A DNA stretch of 64,000 nucleotides from an uncultured Lachnospiraceae bacterium (GTDB taxonomy: Bacteria > Bacillota > Clostridia > Lachnospirales > Lachnospiraceae): NCBI GenBank assembly GCA_947164865.1, contig CAMUYA010000012.1, forward strand, positions 22,161-86,160, in the 5' to 3' direction. Numbering within the stretch: the first letter of the stretch is position 1; each line of letters begins with the position of its first letter. Positions 18,451 to 27,228 of this stretch are shown one piece after another. The position numbers and the translations under genes are program-made. Below the pieces are notes generated by a model. That model saw only the letters and a list, made by a program, of their open reading frames with translations. It did no database searches and was not told the origin of the DNA.

Positions 18451-19115
18451 CGTGACTCTTCAACAATTGAAACCGATTTTACGCCTTCAACAGCATCCAC
18501 AGCTTTCATAAGTGCATCCGGATCCTTGCATTTAACCTCTGCGACTATGCTTAAACTGGCAGATGAAAGGTTTCGGGACTGTATCCTGCAGTACGCACCT
18601 GCTTCCCCGACCACCTTTTTAATACTTTCAACATCCACTTCCTTATCGGCATGTATGGAAATGAAAAACGAGTTTTTGTTTTTTGTCTTGCGGAGTATCT
18701 TAAAGAGCACTAGTATTACTGTTATCACAATGCTTGACAGTACCACAAGTCCTATCATACCGGTTCCGGCTATGATTCCGCCGCTGATTGCCCAGAAAAG
18801 GAACGCGAGATCCAAAGGATCCTTGACTGCAGTTCTGAATCTTACGATTGACAACGCACCGACCATACCAAGGGATACAATTACGCTACTTTGAATGGTC
18901 AGGATAATTGATGCGGTTATTACCGTTGTGATGATCAGAGATATATTAAAATGCTCTGAATAAATGTCATCAGCCACGATCAGCCTATATACCGCATATA
19001 TGTAGATTCCGACAAGTATGGCTACTACAATGGATACAATGATCGTTTTTATTGAGGGTGTTGAATATCCCAACCCTTCTAGAAAAGAATTCTTAATTAC
19101 ATCTTTTATACTCAT
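18447..19115 (-). CDS. DUF4956 membrane protein
   Basis: A 222-residue protein with about four membrane helices in the first 150 residues, then a cytosolic ferredoxin-like domain of about 70 residues. The block MVGALSIVRFRTAVKDPLD near residue 85 is the family signature (GA.SIVRFR). DUF4956 genes are commonly found beside VTC-domain and CotH genes, as here, and are thought to act with the VTC protein at the membrane, possibly in polyphosphate or surface-polymer production. The stop overlaps the next gene's ATG by four bases (translational coupling). Confidence 0.88.
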   Translation of the reverse strand: MSIKDVIKNSFLEGLGYSTPSIKTIIVSIVVAILVGIYIYAVYRLIVADDIYSEHFNISLIITTVITASIILTIQSSVIVSLGMVGALSIVRFRTAVKDPLDLAFLFWAISGGIIAGTGMIGLVVLSSIVITVILVLFKILRKTKNKNSFFISIHADKEVDVESIKKVVGEAGAYCRIQSRNLSSASLSIVAEVKCKDPDALMKAVDAVEGVKSVSIVEESR

Positions 19116-19149
19116 TTCAAGTTTTCTCTACTTTCCATATATTTTAGAT

Positions 19150-19845
19150 TTATAAACTATACTGAAGTGTTCCCAAAAACGCATCTCTACATAGGGCATA
19201 TTTTGAATATGAACACGCCCGGAGCGAATCATCTTTCAAGAGATTTTTAATCGCCTTTGGCAAAAATCCCGTGTATTTCACTTCCAATATTGCTTTCCCT
19301 TCAGGCAGTATCGGTATTCCCGACTCATACGGTTCAAAAAAGCTCTCTACCGGCATAGCGGTGATCTCCCTGTCGAAAGTAATTCTCACATTTCCGGCAG
19401 GGTACACATAGGCCGTTCTGAGATATCCGACCACTATTACAGGCCTGTATCCGGTCACCAGTTTAGTTTCAAAATCTATCAGGGGTGCACTTTTATTGTC
19501 GCTCTTTAAAATTTCACCACACTTCAGCGCTTCGAGATCATCCTCCGACAAAAGAGCTGAGTCTTTTTTCTTTTTTCCATGCAGTCCCTTCTTACATTCC
19601 AGGCTTATTCTGTCTCTTGATTCATTGTATATGCGGATGCGGTACTTCTTCCTGTCATCCACTCCGCTCTTGCAGGCAAGATAGCATTCCGAATCGGCAG
19701 AGTCAAAATACATACTTCGTATTCTGTATCTGCCATCTCCATCAGCATGTACATCTTTTTCGCAAAGAAGCGATATCCTGTTTTCAAGAGGTATAAGCTG
19801 CTTCTCGGAACATAAAAACTTTAATTCCGTTCTGTACCCGCTCAT
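19150..19845 (-). CDS. VTC-domain (polyphosphate polymerase-like) protein
   Basis: A 231-residue tunnel-fold (CYTH/TTM) domain like the catalytic domain of yeast VTC4, which makes polyphosphate from ATP. Visible signatures are the N-terminal RTELKFLC, the basic strands RYRIRSMYFDS and KKYRIRIYNES, LECKKG, ITFDREI and the metal-side EVKYTG near the C-terminus. No membrane segment; the DUF4956 partner would provide it. ATG at 19845. The upstream CotH reading frame, if its internal stop is ignored, would end at TGA overlapping this ATG, so the two genes were probably once translationally coupled. Confidence 0.88.
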   Translation of the reverse strand: MSGYRTELKFLCSEKQLIPLENRISLLCEKDVHADGDGRYRIRSMYFDSADSECYLACKSGVDDRKKYRIRIYNESRDRISLECKKGLHGKKKKDSALLSEDDLEALKCGEILKSDNKSAPLIDFETKLVTGYRPVIVVGYLRTAYVYPAGNVRITFDREITAMPVESFFEPYESGIPILPEGKAILEVKYTGFLPKAIKNLLKDDSLRACSYSKYALCRDAFLGTLQYSL

Positions 19846-19997
19846 TTACTTTCTCCATCTTTTTGAGCTTTTTCCACGGCTGTTACCAAAGCCTTTAACG
19901 CATCCAGGTCAACTTCGGAAAGATCCACTCCAGAAATAGTCTCTATGTTCTTTGAAAACAGATCTGCATCCAGCCATTCGGAATAAAAAGTTACATC
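19842..19997 (-). pseudogene. separated C-terminal end of the CotH protein after an in-frame stop
   Basis: Directly after the CotH stop (TAA, 20000-19998) the same frame stays open for 51 further codons, beginning DVTFYSEWLDAD and ending KDGESK, and stops at TGA 19844-19842, overlapping the VTC start as ATGA. DVTFYSEW is the expected last strand of the InlB/Flg_new-type repeat that begins VVFLDSAGN in the CotH protein (consensus end: D.TLYAKW). One base change (for example GAA to TAA) explains the break. Confidence 0.75.
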
Positions 19998-21818
19998 TTA
20001 AAGAATCGGCATTCCTTCGACAAGTAGCCAGTCTCTGTCACCAAATCTCCACCCGGCAAAAACACCTCCATATGATACAACGTGAGGGATTCTCGTGATA
20101 GGTTCTCCATGTTTGATCTTATAACTTTCACAGATGTTGCCGGCGGAATCCAAAAATACTACCTCGTGGTATTCAACATTTTGGATCCAGACCTCGTCCA
20201 GGAAGTCTTTCCTGTTTGTGAGGAACCAGTAAATGTACTCCCAGTTAGCTTCTTCGGATGCATACCTCCCCTTTGCGCCCGGCCATCTTATGCTCTCAAG
20301 TGCCAAGGATGCCTTGATTGTATCAGAAACACTCCTGATTTTGGCATGAGCATGATCATCAACATAAACCGCAGCTGTTTCCGTAAAATATGATTCCATT
20401 TTTTCGTTTATATCTGCCCTGTTAAGCAGATATTCCGAATATACCAAGCCCTCTCCGGTTGTTGAATTGGGATAATCCAGATAAATATTATCATTTACCC
20501 ATGTCTCTTCTCCGAGTGCAAGATCGAAATCCCACACAGGTCCGGCGAAAATGTGTTTATCTGTATTATCGGAAAACTTATAAAGAAAAATGCTTCTGTT
20601 AGAAACAGTCTTATCAGGGTCTGAAAACAATTCATCTATTACGAATGTCTCTGCCCACGATTCTATGTCTATATATTCCGAATAATGCTTTCCGGTGTCA
20701 GGGTTAACTCCATCCTCCGACGTAAAAGCCCTCTCTGCCTCATTCATGTAATCACGGATATATCTGACTTCCTCGATAGTTGCATTATCCGGATAAACCA
20801 CCTCACAGAACACTCCCGACTCGGTTGTAAAGGAACACGGTACATCTGTCGGATCTTCGATTTCTATTATATAACCGCCGGTAATATCCGAGGGGCTGTT
20901 CAGTCCCGAATACCCTCTTATCTCTCCCTCCGAAGATGGAATCGCCAAACTCAGGGACCCTTTCGAATTGACCGCTTTATTCTCGGCCTTAAGGTCATCT
21001 GCTCCACTCATTCCGACTATCTCTTCTATGTTTTGGCAGACAAGATAGTTTCCCAGATACTCTCCGTTAATGTACAGATCGACATATTCACTATCGGGAG
21101 CAAGTACCACCGAATTATCTCTCACATAGTCATATGCAAGCTTGTTCTTTATCTTTGAATCATCATAGTGGTTTGCGATCAGCACCAGTTTTTCGTTTTT
21201 ACCTTCACCAAAAAATGATACTTTCTTCGCAAACTTTATGGTATAACTCTTCTTATCACAGTACAGGAAGGAAGAAACTCCTCTGCATTTAATATAATCA
21301 AGATCTCCGTTATACTTTGTCTTTCCATCGAAGCCCACGACCAATGCCGAAGCCGGCTCCTTAACATTCTTATCAGCGTGGATGCTGTCAGTGCTGCCCG
21401 ATTCGGTGTTAATAAACATAGCCCCGATATTTGCGGAGCAGAGAAAAGATACTTCCTCAGATGTGCCATTTTCAAAAGATATTGAATGCTTTTCGGAAAA
21501 AAGGTCCCTTCTAAGAGAAATATCCATTCCGGGTTTAATGGTTTCACCGTCTAGTTTAATCCCTGATTTAGGAAGATTAAGAAACTTAAGGCTTTGATCG
21601 GCGCTCCCGGTGGGTATGAAGAAATAATACTCACCATCTTCGTTTTCCCATATGCGAATTTCGGCTGTATTTCCGCTGTATTCTACACCCAACAATAACT
21701 CACTTACCGATGAGGCGGGCTCGTACTCACGCCCATATGAAAATACAGCAATACAGGCAAGTAGGCATAAGATTAAAATCGCAATTACTGAAATTATAAC
21801 TACTTTCTTCTTTGGCAT
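19998..21818 (-). CDS. CotH kinase family protein, probably truncated
   Basis: A 606-residue exported protein with an N-terminal signal/anchor helix (residues 6-28). The CotH protein-kinase fold follows: GVSSFLYCDKKSYTIKF near residue 190, the glycine-rich SFFGEG, VDLYINGEYLGNYLVCQNIE near residue 250, and the metal-binding VWDFDLALGE near residue 435. Bacterial CotH proteins phosphorylate partner proteins outside the membrane. The C-terminus starts an InlB-like repeat (VVFLDSAGN...FAGWRFGD) that is cut by TAA after EGMPIL; its remainder follows in frame. It forms the head of the CotH-VTC-DUF4956 operon. Confidence 0.85.
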   Translation of the reverse strand: MPKKKVVIISVIAILILCLLACIAVFSYGREYEPASSVSELLLGVEYSGNTAEIRIWENEDGEYYFFIPTGSADQSLKFLNLPKSGIKLDGETIKPGMDISLRRDLFSEKHSISFENGTSEEVSFLCSANIGAMFINTESGSTDSIHADKNVKEPASALVVGFDGKTKYNGDLDYIKCRGVSSFLYCDKKSYTIKFAKKVSFFGEGKNEKLVLIANHYDDSKIKNKLAYDYVRDNSVVLAPDSEYVDLYINGEYLGNYLVCQNIEEIVGMSGADDLKAENKAVNSKGSLSLAIPSSEGEIRGYSGLNSPSDITGGYIIEIEDPTDVPCSFTTESGVFCEVVYPDNATIEEVRYIRDYMNEAERAFTSEDGVNPDTGKHYSEYIDIESWAETFVIDELFSDPDKTVSNRSIFLYKFSDNTDKHIFAGPVWDFDLALGEETWVNDNIYLDYPNSTTGEGLVYSEYLLNRADINEKMESYFTETAAVYVDDHAHAKIRSVSDTIKASLALESIRWPGAKGRYASEEANWEYIYWFLTNRKDFLDEVWIQNVEYHEVVFLDSAGNICESYKIKHGEPITRIPHVVSYGGVFAGWRFGDRDWLLVEGMPIL

Positions 21819-21925
21819 TTCACTTTCTATTTCTCAGTTTCATTTCTTTGGCCAACTTACTGATCATTATTTAATGATTATTCGTACAAATCCAAAATGT
21901 CAGATAACGATATTCACATACACAA

Positions 21926-21955
21926 GGGAGTGTAAAAAGCACTCAATACACTCCC
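21926..21955. other. inverted repeat between surface-repeat pseudogene and CotH gene
   Basis: GGGAGTGT pairs with ACACTCCC across a 14-base loop. No T-run follows on either strand, so it is not a convincing intrinsic terminator. No clear cotH promoter was recognised in 21819-21977. Confidence 0.35.
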
Positions 21956-21977
21956 ATTAGAATTTGATAACTATTTT

Positions 21978-22706
21978 CTATAATCCATACCAAGCTATGC
22001 TCTCATATTTCCATCCCTGTGCCTCAAGTTTGTCCCGTTCGCGCGTACTGGTTGTATAATGGTGAGATCCTGCCCCTGTAGCATTTGGATTATAAAGCCT
22101 GTAAAGTGGTTTCCCCGTTTCTTTGGATTCTGAATACCATCCAATATCTTCATATTTCCACCCCTTATCCACGAGTCTATTCCCTTCTTTCCTGCTAGTG
22201 GTGTAGAAGTGCTCACCACTGTTTGGATTGTATAGACGGAAAAGCATATCATATCCTTCCGGAACATCCCTCTTGGCATCTTCCGGTATATATTCCTTAT
22301 TAGAGAAGAACTGCCACTCATAATCCACTACTTCAATTAATTCAGAATTAATATAATATGCGTCTTTTACTATTTCTCCTGCCTCGTCATATACCGTTTC
22401 ATATGTATCAAGACGATCGTCGCCAATCTTTTCCCATTCACTAATTCTTATCGGATATCCCTTTGCACTATAATCGATTGTGCGAACACGTGTACCATCT
22501 GAAATCGTATTCGTAACAGATATCAGAACCCCCTTCTCATCATATTCATACTTGAATTCTTGCTGAGAATAACCAGCATTCCACCAGGCCACTTCGTTCC
22601 CGCTCCTATCATATAGAACACTCCTGTTCGGGCCTTTTCCATCGTAGGTTGTTCCTCTCCAAAGAATTCCACTATCGGAATAATCATATATGAAATATAA
22701 CTGCTC
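21978..22706 (-). pseudogene. 5'-deleted surface protein with two DUF5648-type repeats
   Basis: The frame is open from 22706 to the TAA at 21978 but has no ATG and no signal peptide; the first possible start is an internal GTG near 22592. The visible protein has YD-like beta repeats (IYDYSDSG, LYDRSGN, YEYDEKG) like the 670-residue-class protein at 45519, then two C-terminal repeats RLYNPNSGEHFYT and RLYNPNATGAGSHHYT ending IAWYGL. The intact relatives have three repeats, so the middle one is missing. A perfect promoter and a ribosome site with an ATG lie just upstream in another frame, indicating an internal deletion. Confidence 0.7.
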
Positions 22707-22710
22707 TCAT
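22684..22710 (-). other. eight-codon reading frame at the 5' end of the truncated gene
   Basis: AAGGGAAGG followed by ATG at 22710 is a good initiation site, but the frame (MRAVIFHI) stops at TGA after eight codons, one base out of register with the long downstream frame. The intact paralogue starts MRKGILKKI, so the original ATG AGA may survive here with the signal peptide deleted. Confidence 0.55.
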
Positions 22711-23040
22711 ATAAAAATCCTTCCCTTCATAATCATTTTTATCGATAGTTTTAATCAAGAGAGTTACATAAGGGATTATAAGGCGTTTTATGACTTGTGT
22801 CAATCGCGCGTCGCCATTCATACAGATTATATTATATGTCATGCGCGCACTTTCAATTTACTTACACCATTAGCCTTTTTTCTTTTTTCTTTTGGCCATA
22901 TGAATGGCTTCCCGTCCGATAAAAAAATGCAAAAAAAGAATCCCAGCTATTAACTGAGATTCAGATATGCGCATTTTATTTACGGTATCTTGGTTGTATT
23001 AATTTAGTAGGATTTATTTGGTTGTATTTATTTGGCTGAA
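22707..23040. other. non-coding stretch between truncated surface gene and plsC-like gene
   Basis: Contains the promoter at 22775-22803 and the start site above. The rest is AT-rich with T/A runs (around 22878-22940); no gene is visible. Confidence 0.6.
22775..22803 (-). promoter_or_regulatory. perfect consensus promoter of the truncated surface gene
   Basis: TTGACA, 17 bases, TATAAT on the minus strand: an exact sigma-A consensus. Transcription would begin near 22768 and run into the out-of-frame start and the truncated gene. Confidence 0.85.
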
Positions 23041-23871
23041 TTAATAATAATCAACCCGTCCGGTATTATCAAATATGGGTGTATAGATATTATCCTTCGG
23101 GTCTATTCCCGCCATTTTGCACACCTCTTCATGGGTGCGTATGGTCAGATCCTTTTCCCTCTCTTTTATCGGAAGATCTTTATCCGGGAAAAGCGGCTCG
23201 CCTATGTGAAGAGTAAGCGTAGCGATCTGTCTGAAGATATGTTTTCTTATCCGGCCGGGCTCCCGATATGAAAAAGCAAGGGGAAGAACAGGCTTATCAG
23301 TCTCACATGCAAGGAATGATGCCCCTCGCTTAAAAGGGCGTATGGGTGCGTAGAATTCCCACATGCTTCCCTCGGAATATATATGGAGCCAGCCATGATC
23401 GTTCTTCAAAAGATCGCGGACGGTTTTCAGATATGTTTTCGTCGCCGCCATGTTTGATTCCGGGATCGGAATACCTCCCACAAGGCGCACCAGCGGGCCG
23501 TCCTTATCGTTCACATTTGCAGCCCAGGAAAGCAGATATGGCTTAAATGGTCTGATCGACCTCATCACAGCGATATAATCCCACATATGCACATGATTTG
23601 AAACAGATATCACGCCTTCATTAAGCACCTCACGGTGTTTTTTCAGATTCTGCCTTCCTTCGATCCTGAGGCCAAGGCGCAGTCTGCACATTGGAAACAC
23701 GATGGTATTTAACAGGAAACGAACACATCCCTGCTTGAATAAAAAGAAGTGGGATCTGTCTATATACGGATACTTCCCATCAAATACGATCCCCCGATCC
23801 ATAGTGATCTTGAGATAGTGCTTATCTGTCTGCTCCGGATATGGATATTTTTTCGTTTTGGGATCAAACAT
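23041..23871 (-). CDS. 1-acyl-glycerol-3-phosphate acyltransferase-like (PlsC family)
   Basis: A 276-residue acyltransferase that would add the second acyl chain in phosphatidic-acid synthesis. The catalytic NHxxxxD box reads SNHVHMWD near residue 91, and the substrate-binding motif is YSEGSMWEF near residue 165 (EGS in place of the usual EGT). A hydrophobic patch before the active site suggests membrane association. The ATG at 23871 has GAGGAAA five bases upstream. It stands alone between the surface-gene remnant and tRNA-Pro. Confidence 0.85.
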   Translation of the reverse strand: MFDPKTKKYPYPEQTDKHYLKITMDRGIVFDGKYPYIDRSHFFLFKQGCVRFLLNTIVFPMCRLRLGLRIEGRQNLKKHREVLNEGVISVSNHVHMWDYIAVMRSIRPFKPYLLSWAANVNDKDGPLVRLVGGIPIPESNMAATKTYLKTVRDLLKNDHGWLHIYSEGSMWEFYAPIRPFKRGASFLACETDKPVLPLAFSYREPGRIRKHIFRQIATLTLHIGEPLFPDKDLPIKEREKDLTIRTHEEVCKMAGIDPKDNIYTPIFDNTGRVDYY

Positions 23872-23967
23872 ATTTCCTCTTTTTCTTTACTCTTTTTCCG
23901 TAAAAGAATAAAGAGCCGCTTGCGACTCTTTGCTTGCCGGCAGTGCTTGCACGGAGATATGACAAAA

Positions 23968-24039
23968 TCGGGGTGGCGGGAATCGAACCCACTGCCTCCA
24001 CATCCCAAATGTGGCAGTCTACCAATGACCTACACCCCG
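23968..24039 (-). tRNA. tRNA-Pro (anticodon TGG)
   Basis: Acceptor CGGGGTG pairs with CACCCCG. The anticodon stem CCACA/TGTGG holds TTTGGGA with anticodon TGG. T-arm GGTTCGATTCC, discriminator A, no encoded CCA. Its promoter is at 24054-24082. Confidence 0.95.
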
Positions 24040-24053
24040 AAACGGCAAGTGAT

Positions 24054-24082
24054 ATTATTACATTTTTTTATGTGAAAGTCAA
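24054..24082 (-). promoter_or_regulatory. promoter of tRNA-Pro
   Basis: TTGACT, 17 bases, AATAAT on the minus strand, about 15 bases before the tRNA 5' end. Confidence 0.7.
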
Positions 24083-24117
24083 CTAAAACACCTCATATCA
24101 GCTTTCGTATTTGAGTC

Positions 24118-24936
24118 CTACATATTCCCCATAAGAGTGTCCTTGATGACTCCTATGCACTCCCGCGTCATGTTGGTAAGAAGATATACGACATGCGAAT
24201 CGGCCGCTATGCCCACTACATGCTTGCCGCCCTGCTTTTTTGCTATCGAGGTGCCGCGAAACACGTGGAAATTATTGGTTATTATTCCTATATGATCATT
24301 CTCGGGATCAAGAAATTCATAGCTGTACAGGATATTCTGGATGGTATTCTCAGCCTTATCTTCAGCTATTATTCTGTCGGGCTCTATTCCCTTTTTGACA
24401 AGATAATCCTTCATTGCACTGCCTTCCGGCTGCGGCTCGTTAGGTCCCTGCCCGCCGGTGCATATAGCGATGGTCCCGGGATTCTCCGATAGGTACTCAT
24501 ACGCCCTGTCAAGCCGGTATTTGAGCACCACGCTTGGTCCGCTGCTCCTTACCTGAGCACCCAGAACGATCACATAATCAAGGTCTTCTTCTCCCTTAGC
24601 GGCAAATCCGCTTATGATGAAACCCTCGATGAATAAGAATAAAGCTATCCCTGACGAGAAAAGAGAGATGACCGTTATCTTCATCCACTTGGGAAGTTTC
24701 TGCCAAAGCCTGATCCTTCTAAGCACTTCCATCAGGATGCATACAAATCCCAGAAATGCCCATACAAGATAGAAATTTGTTCCGCTCCCTGCACGCCGTG
24801 CCACAAGTGCATACACGAAAAAAAAGATACCCGCCGCGATCCAAATAATTGTGGGTATCAGATTTTTAACTATTCGCACTAAACCTTCTGTGCCATTCGT
24901 TTTCTTTGTGTTATTCTTACTTTTTCCGTTTTCCAT
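24118..24936 (-). CDS. YdcF/SanA-family membrane protein (DUF218)
   Basis: A 272-residue protein with three or four N-terminal membrane helices (to about residue 115) and a DUF218 domain. The latter has VIVLGAQV near residue 122, CTGGQGPNEPQPEG near residue 160, and AENTIQNILYS near residue 197, the usual family blocks. Relatives act in cell-envelope maintenance (ElyC, SanA), but the reaction is not known. ATG at 24936. No obvious operon partner. Confidence 0.85.
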   Translation of the reverse strand: MENGKSKNNTKKTNGTEGLVRIVKNLIPTIIWIAAGIFFFVYALVARRAGSGTNFYLVWAFLGFVCILMEVLRRIRLWQKLPKWMKITVISLFSSGIALFLFIEGFIISGFAAKGEEDLDYVIVLGAQVRSSGPSVVLKYRLDRAYEYLSENPGTIAICTGGQGPNEPQPEGSAMKDYLVKKGIEPDRIIAEDKAENTIQNILYSYEFLDPENDHIGIITNNFHVFRGTSIAKKQGGKHVVGIAADSHVVYLLTNMTRECIGVIKDTLMGNM

Positions 24937-25037
24937 TATCAGTTAAACATCTACATCGTTAAGCCTCATGTTACCGGCTTCTTTAAGATGGTGGTGTGGA
25001 AAGGATTCCTGCATACTCTGCCATATTCGGCTGCACC

Positions 25038-25514
25038 TTACAGATATGCTATCGTAAAGTGCACATCACCGAATCTGTCAGTCTCCATAAGCATATACGA
25101 AGGTCTTCTTCCCTCCTGGCGGGGATATGAAAGAGACCCGGGATTTACAGCGTAAACACCGCCTTCAAATCTAACCTCCGGCTTATGGGTGTGGCCGTAA
25201 ATAACCACATCAAAGCCTCTGGCTCTCGCCTCATCCATTATAAGCTCCGGCCCCATGGAGACATGATATCTGTGGCCATGAGTGATAAGGCATTTATACT
25301 TTCCGATGGTCAATTCCACCTCTGACGGAAGCTCTGTAAAGAAATCGTTGTTTCCGCTCACCATATAAACAGGACACTGCGCTGCCTGTGAGATCGCCAC
25401 TTCGCTGCCCTCGATATCGCCGCAGTGGATCACCATATCCGGTTTTACAAGCTCCAACACCTTGAAATAATTGGCATTGCTTCTGTGTGTATCGCTTACG
25501 ATAAGTACTTTCAT
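25038..25514 (-). CDS. YfcE/MJ0936-family metallophosphoesterase
   Basis: A 158-residue phosphodiesterase. All calcineurin-type metal motifs are present in order: VSDTHRS (residue 5), CGDIEG, SGNND, THGHRYH and YGHTHKP. Length matches the family. The start overlaps the RdgB stop by four bases (ATGA), so the two are co-translated; this pairing is common in clostridia. Natural substrate unknown. Confidence 0.9.
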   Translation of the reverse strand: MKVLIVSDTHRSNANYFKVLELVKPDMVIHCGDIEGSEVAISQAAQCPVYMVSGNNDFFTELPSEVELTIGKYKCLITHGHRYHVSMGPELIMDEARARGFDVVIYGHTHKPEVRFEGGVYAVNPGSLSYPRQEGRRPSYMLMETDRFGDVHFTIAYL

Positions 25515-26101
25515 GCTTTCTTAAGCTCTTCCTTCATAAGTTTCAGGGCTTTTCCTCTGTGGCTGATCTTATTCTTCTCCGATTCGGGGATCTCCGCCGT
25601 GGTACACCCTAGCTCAGGGACATAGAATATAGGATCGAATCCGAACCCGTGCTCCCCTTTTTCCTCAAAACCGATCTGACCTTCTATGGTGGCCCTGACA
25701 CATTTTTCCTTTCCGTCCGGAAAGACCGCTGCGATGGCACAGACGAATCTGGCGCTGCGTTCAGCCCCTTCTTTGCCTTCAAGGCGTCTGATTATATCGG
25801 CATTCTTCACACTGTATGGTGTTTCATGACCGAGATATCTTGCGGAGTATATTCCGGGCTCACCGCCGAGTGCATCCACTTCAAGTCCCGAATCATCAGC
25901 AAGGACAAGATCATCCGGAAGGAGTTTTGAAACCGCCCTGGCCTTTATCATAGCATTCTCTTCAAATGTTTTCCCGTCTTCTTCAATCTCGGGATCCACT
26001 CCCGCTTCCTTCATGGATACTATCTCATATCCCGAATCGGACATTATATCCCTGATCTCCCTCATTTTCCCCTGATTACCGGTTGCAAATACTAGTCTCA
26101 A
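25511..26101 (-). CDS. rdgB: XTP/dITP diphosphatase (RdgB/HAM1)
   Basis: A 196-residue house-cleaning enzyme that hydrolyses XTP, ITP and dITP to monophosphates, preventing their incorporation into nucleic acids. Motifs: ATGNQGKMREI at the N-terminus, LADDSGLEVDALGG near residue 65, FGFDPIF near residue 152 and ISHRGKAL near residue 180. The start is TTG at 26101, with its TTGA overlapping the stop of the upstream gene. It is sandwiched between overlapped genes, so all three are one unit. Confidence 0.95.
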   Translation of the reverse strand: MRLVFATGNQGKMREIRDIMSDSGYEIVSMKEAGVDPEIEEDGKTFEENAMIKARAVSKLLPDDLVLADDSGLEVDALGGEPGIYSARYLGHETPYSVKNADIIRRLEGKEGAERSARFVCAIAAVFPDGKEKCVRATIEGQIGFEEKGEHGFGFDPIFYVPELGCTTAEIPESEKNKISHRGKALKLMKEELKKA

Positions 26102-27219
26102 TTCTCACACACCTCTTCTATCGCATTTATAATGCCTTCCGCTATCTTTTTTCTGTATCTTTCATCCTTGAGGAATCCGTATTCCTTTTCGTTTGTCAGA
26201 TATCCGATACTGATACGTGCCGAAGGTTTCTCGATCATCTTCAAAATATCGTCCGCCTGCGCTTCATCTATAACCGTAGCCTTATCGCTGGCCGAAATCG
26301 CAATATTCCGCAAAAAAGTTTCCGCTATCAGAGCATTGTTAACACCCGGAAGGAAAAACTCATCGTTATAAACCGCTCTCATTCCGTATTCCTGCGGATC
26401 AGTGCTCTCGGACAGCTCCAGAAATATCACCACATCCGCTTCACTGTCTCTGATAAATGCAAATATTTCGTCTTCCGTTCTTGCATTCCCCGGGGTTCTG
26501 GCGGAATAAATCCTTGCAACAGCCTTTTCCGAAGAAGTGCTTCCCCCTCCCGATAAAGGATCCTGTCCGGCAAGAGCTTCATTTTCAGCCAAAATACCGA
26601 TGGCACTCTCCGCCACTTTTGCGGTAACATCATCCGCATCCCTCATATCGTATGCCGGCACAAGAAGTATCACTTTTTCGTACCTGTCATGAGCCTTGTA
26701 CGGTGTGATCACAAGCTTTCCGCTTTCCTTTGAGATATCGTAATCCCACACGCCATCCATAAGAAGTGATATGTGAAGCTCACCTGAATATTCTCTGTAG
26801 GCCGCGCTTACTATATGATCTGTTGCACCCTCTATAACGGTATTTTCGAAATTACCGGCCATTGCCCCCTTTATCCTGATGAACAGAGTATGATCCTGAT
26901 AATAGCTTTCGACGGAGATCCCGTTTGACATGGCAGTCATCGGAATGGGCACCGTAAAGCTTTCGCTTCCGGCAATGCTGTTTGTGTTCATGACCGTCCA
27001 ATCGGTGGTCACTTCCTGATCAAAAGCTCCGGAATAGATATCTTTGGTGATCTCCTCGTCTATCACGACCGATTTGGTCATGGAACGATACGCTGTTCCG
27101 GCACAGATAAGCAAAAAAAGGCACAACAATAAAACGAATTCCACAGTGCTTTTATACCATGGTCTTTCGTAATCTTCTTCCTGTATTGTGCTTACTTCTT
27201 CTCCGTATCTTAAGGTCAT
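26098..27219 (-). CDS. membrane-anchored amidase_3-like protein, catalytic residues lost
   Basis: A 373-residue protein with a short cytoplasmic N-terminus, one membrane helix (about residues 27-46) and an extracytoplasmic region. The last 200 residues keep the outline of N-acetylmuramoyl-L-alanine amidase: SARTPGNARTEDEIFAFI, an AN/AETF stretch, and a C-terminal PSARISIGYLTN that lines up with the family's PAVLVELGFLSN. The zinc ligands and the catalytic Glu (here Ser) are absent, so it is probably a non-enzymatic binding or regulatory homologue. It overlaps rdgB. Confidence 0.65.
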   Translation of the reverse strand: MTLRYGEEVSTIQEEDYERPWYKSTVEFVLLLCLFLLICAGTAYRSMTKSVVIDEEITKDIYSGAFDQEVTTDWTVMNTNSIAGSESFTVPIPMTAMSNGISVESYYQDHTLFIRIKGAMAGNFENTVIEGATDHIVSAAYREYSGELHISLLMDGVWDYDISKESGKLVITPYKAHDRYEKVILLVPAYDMRDADDVTAKVAESAIGILAENEALAGQDPLSGGGSTSSEKAVARIYSARTPGNARTEDEIFAFIRDSEADVVIFLELSESTDPQEYGMRAVYNDEFFLPGVNNALIAETFLRNIAISASDKATVIDEAQADDILKMIEKPSARISIGYLTNEKEYGFLKDERYRKKIAEGIINAIEEVCEN

Positions 27220-27228
27220 ATTGGTTCT

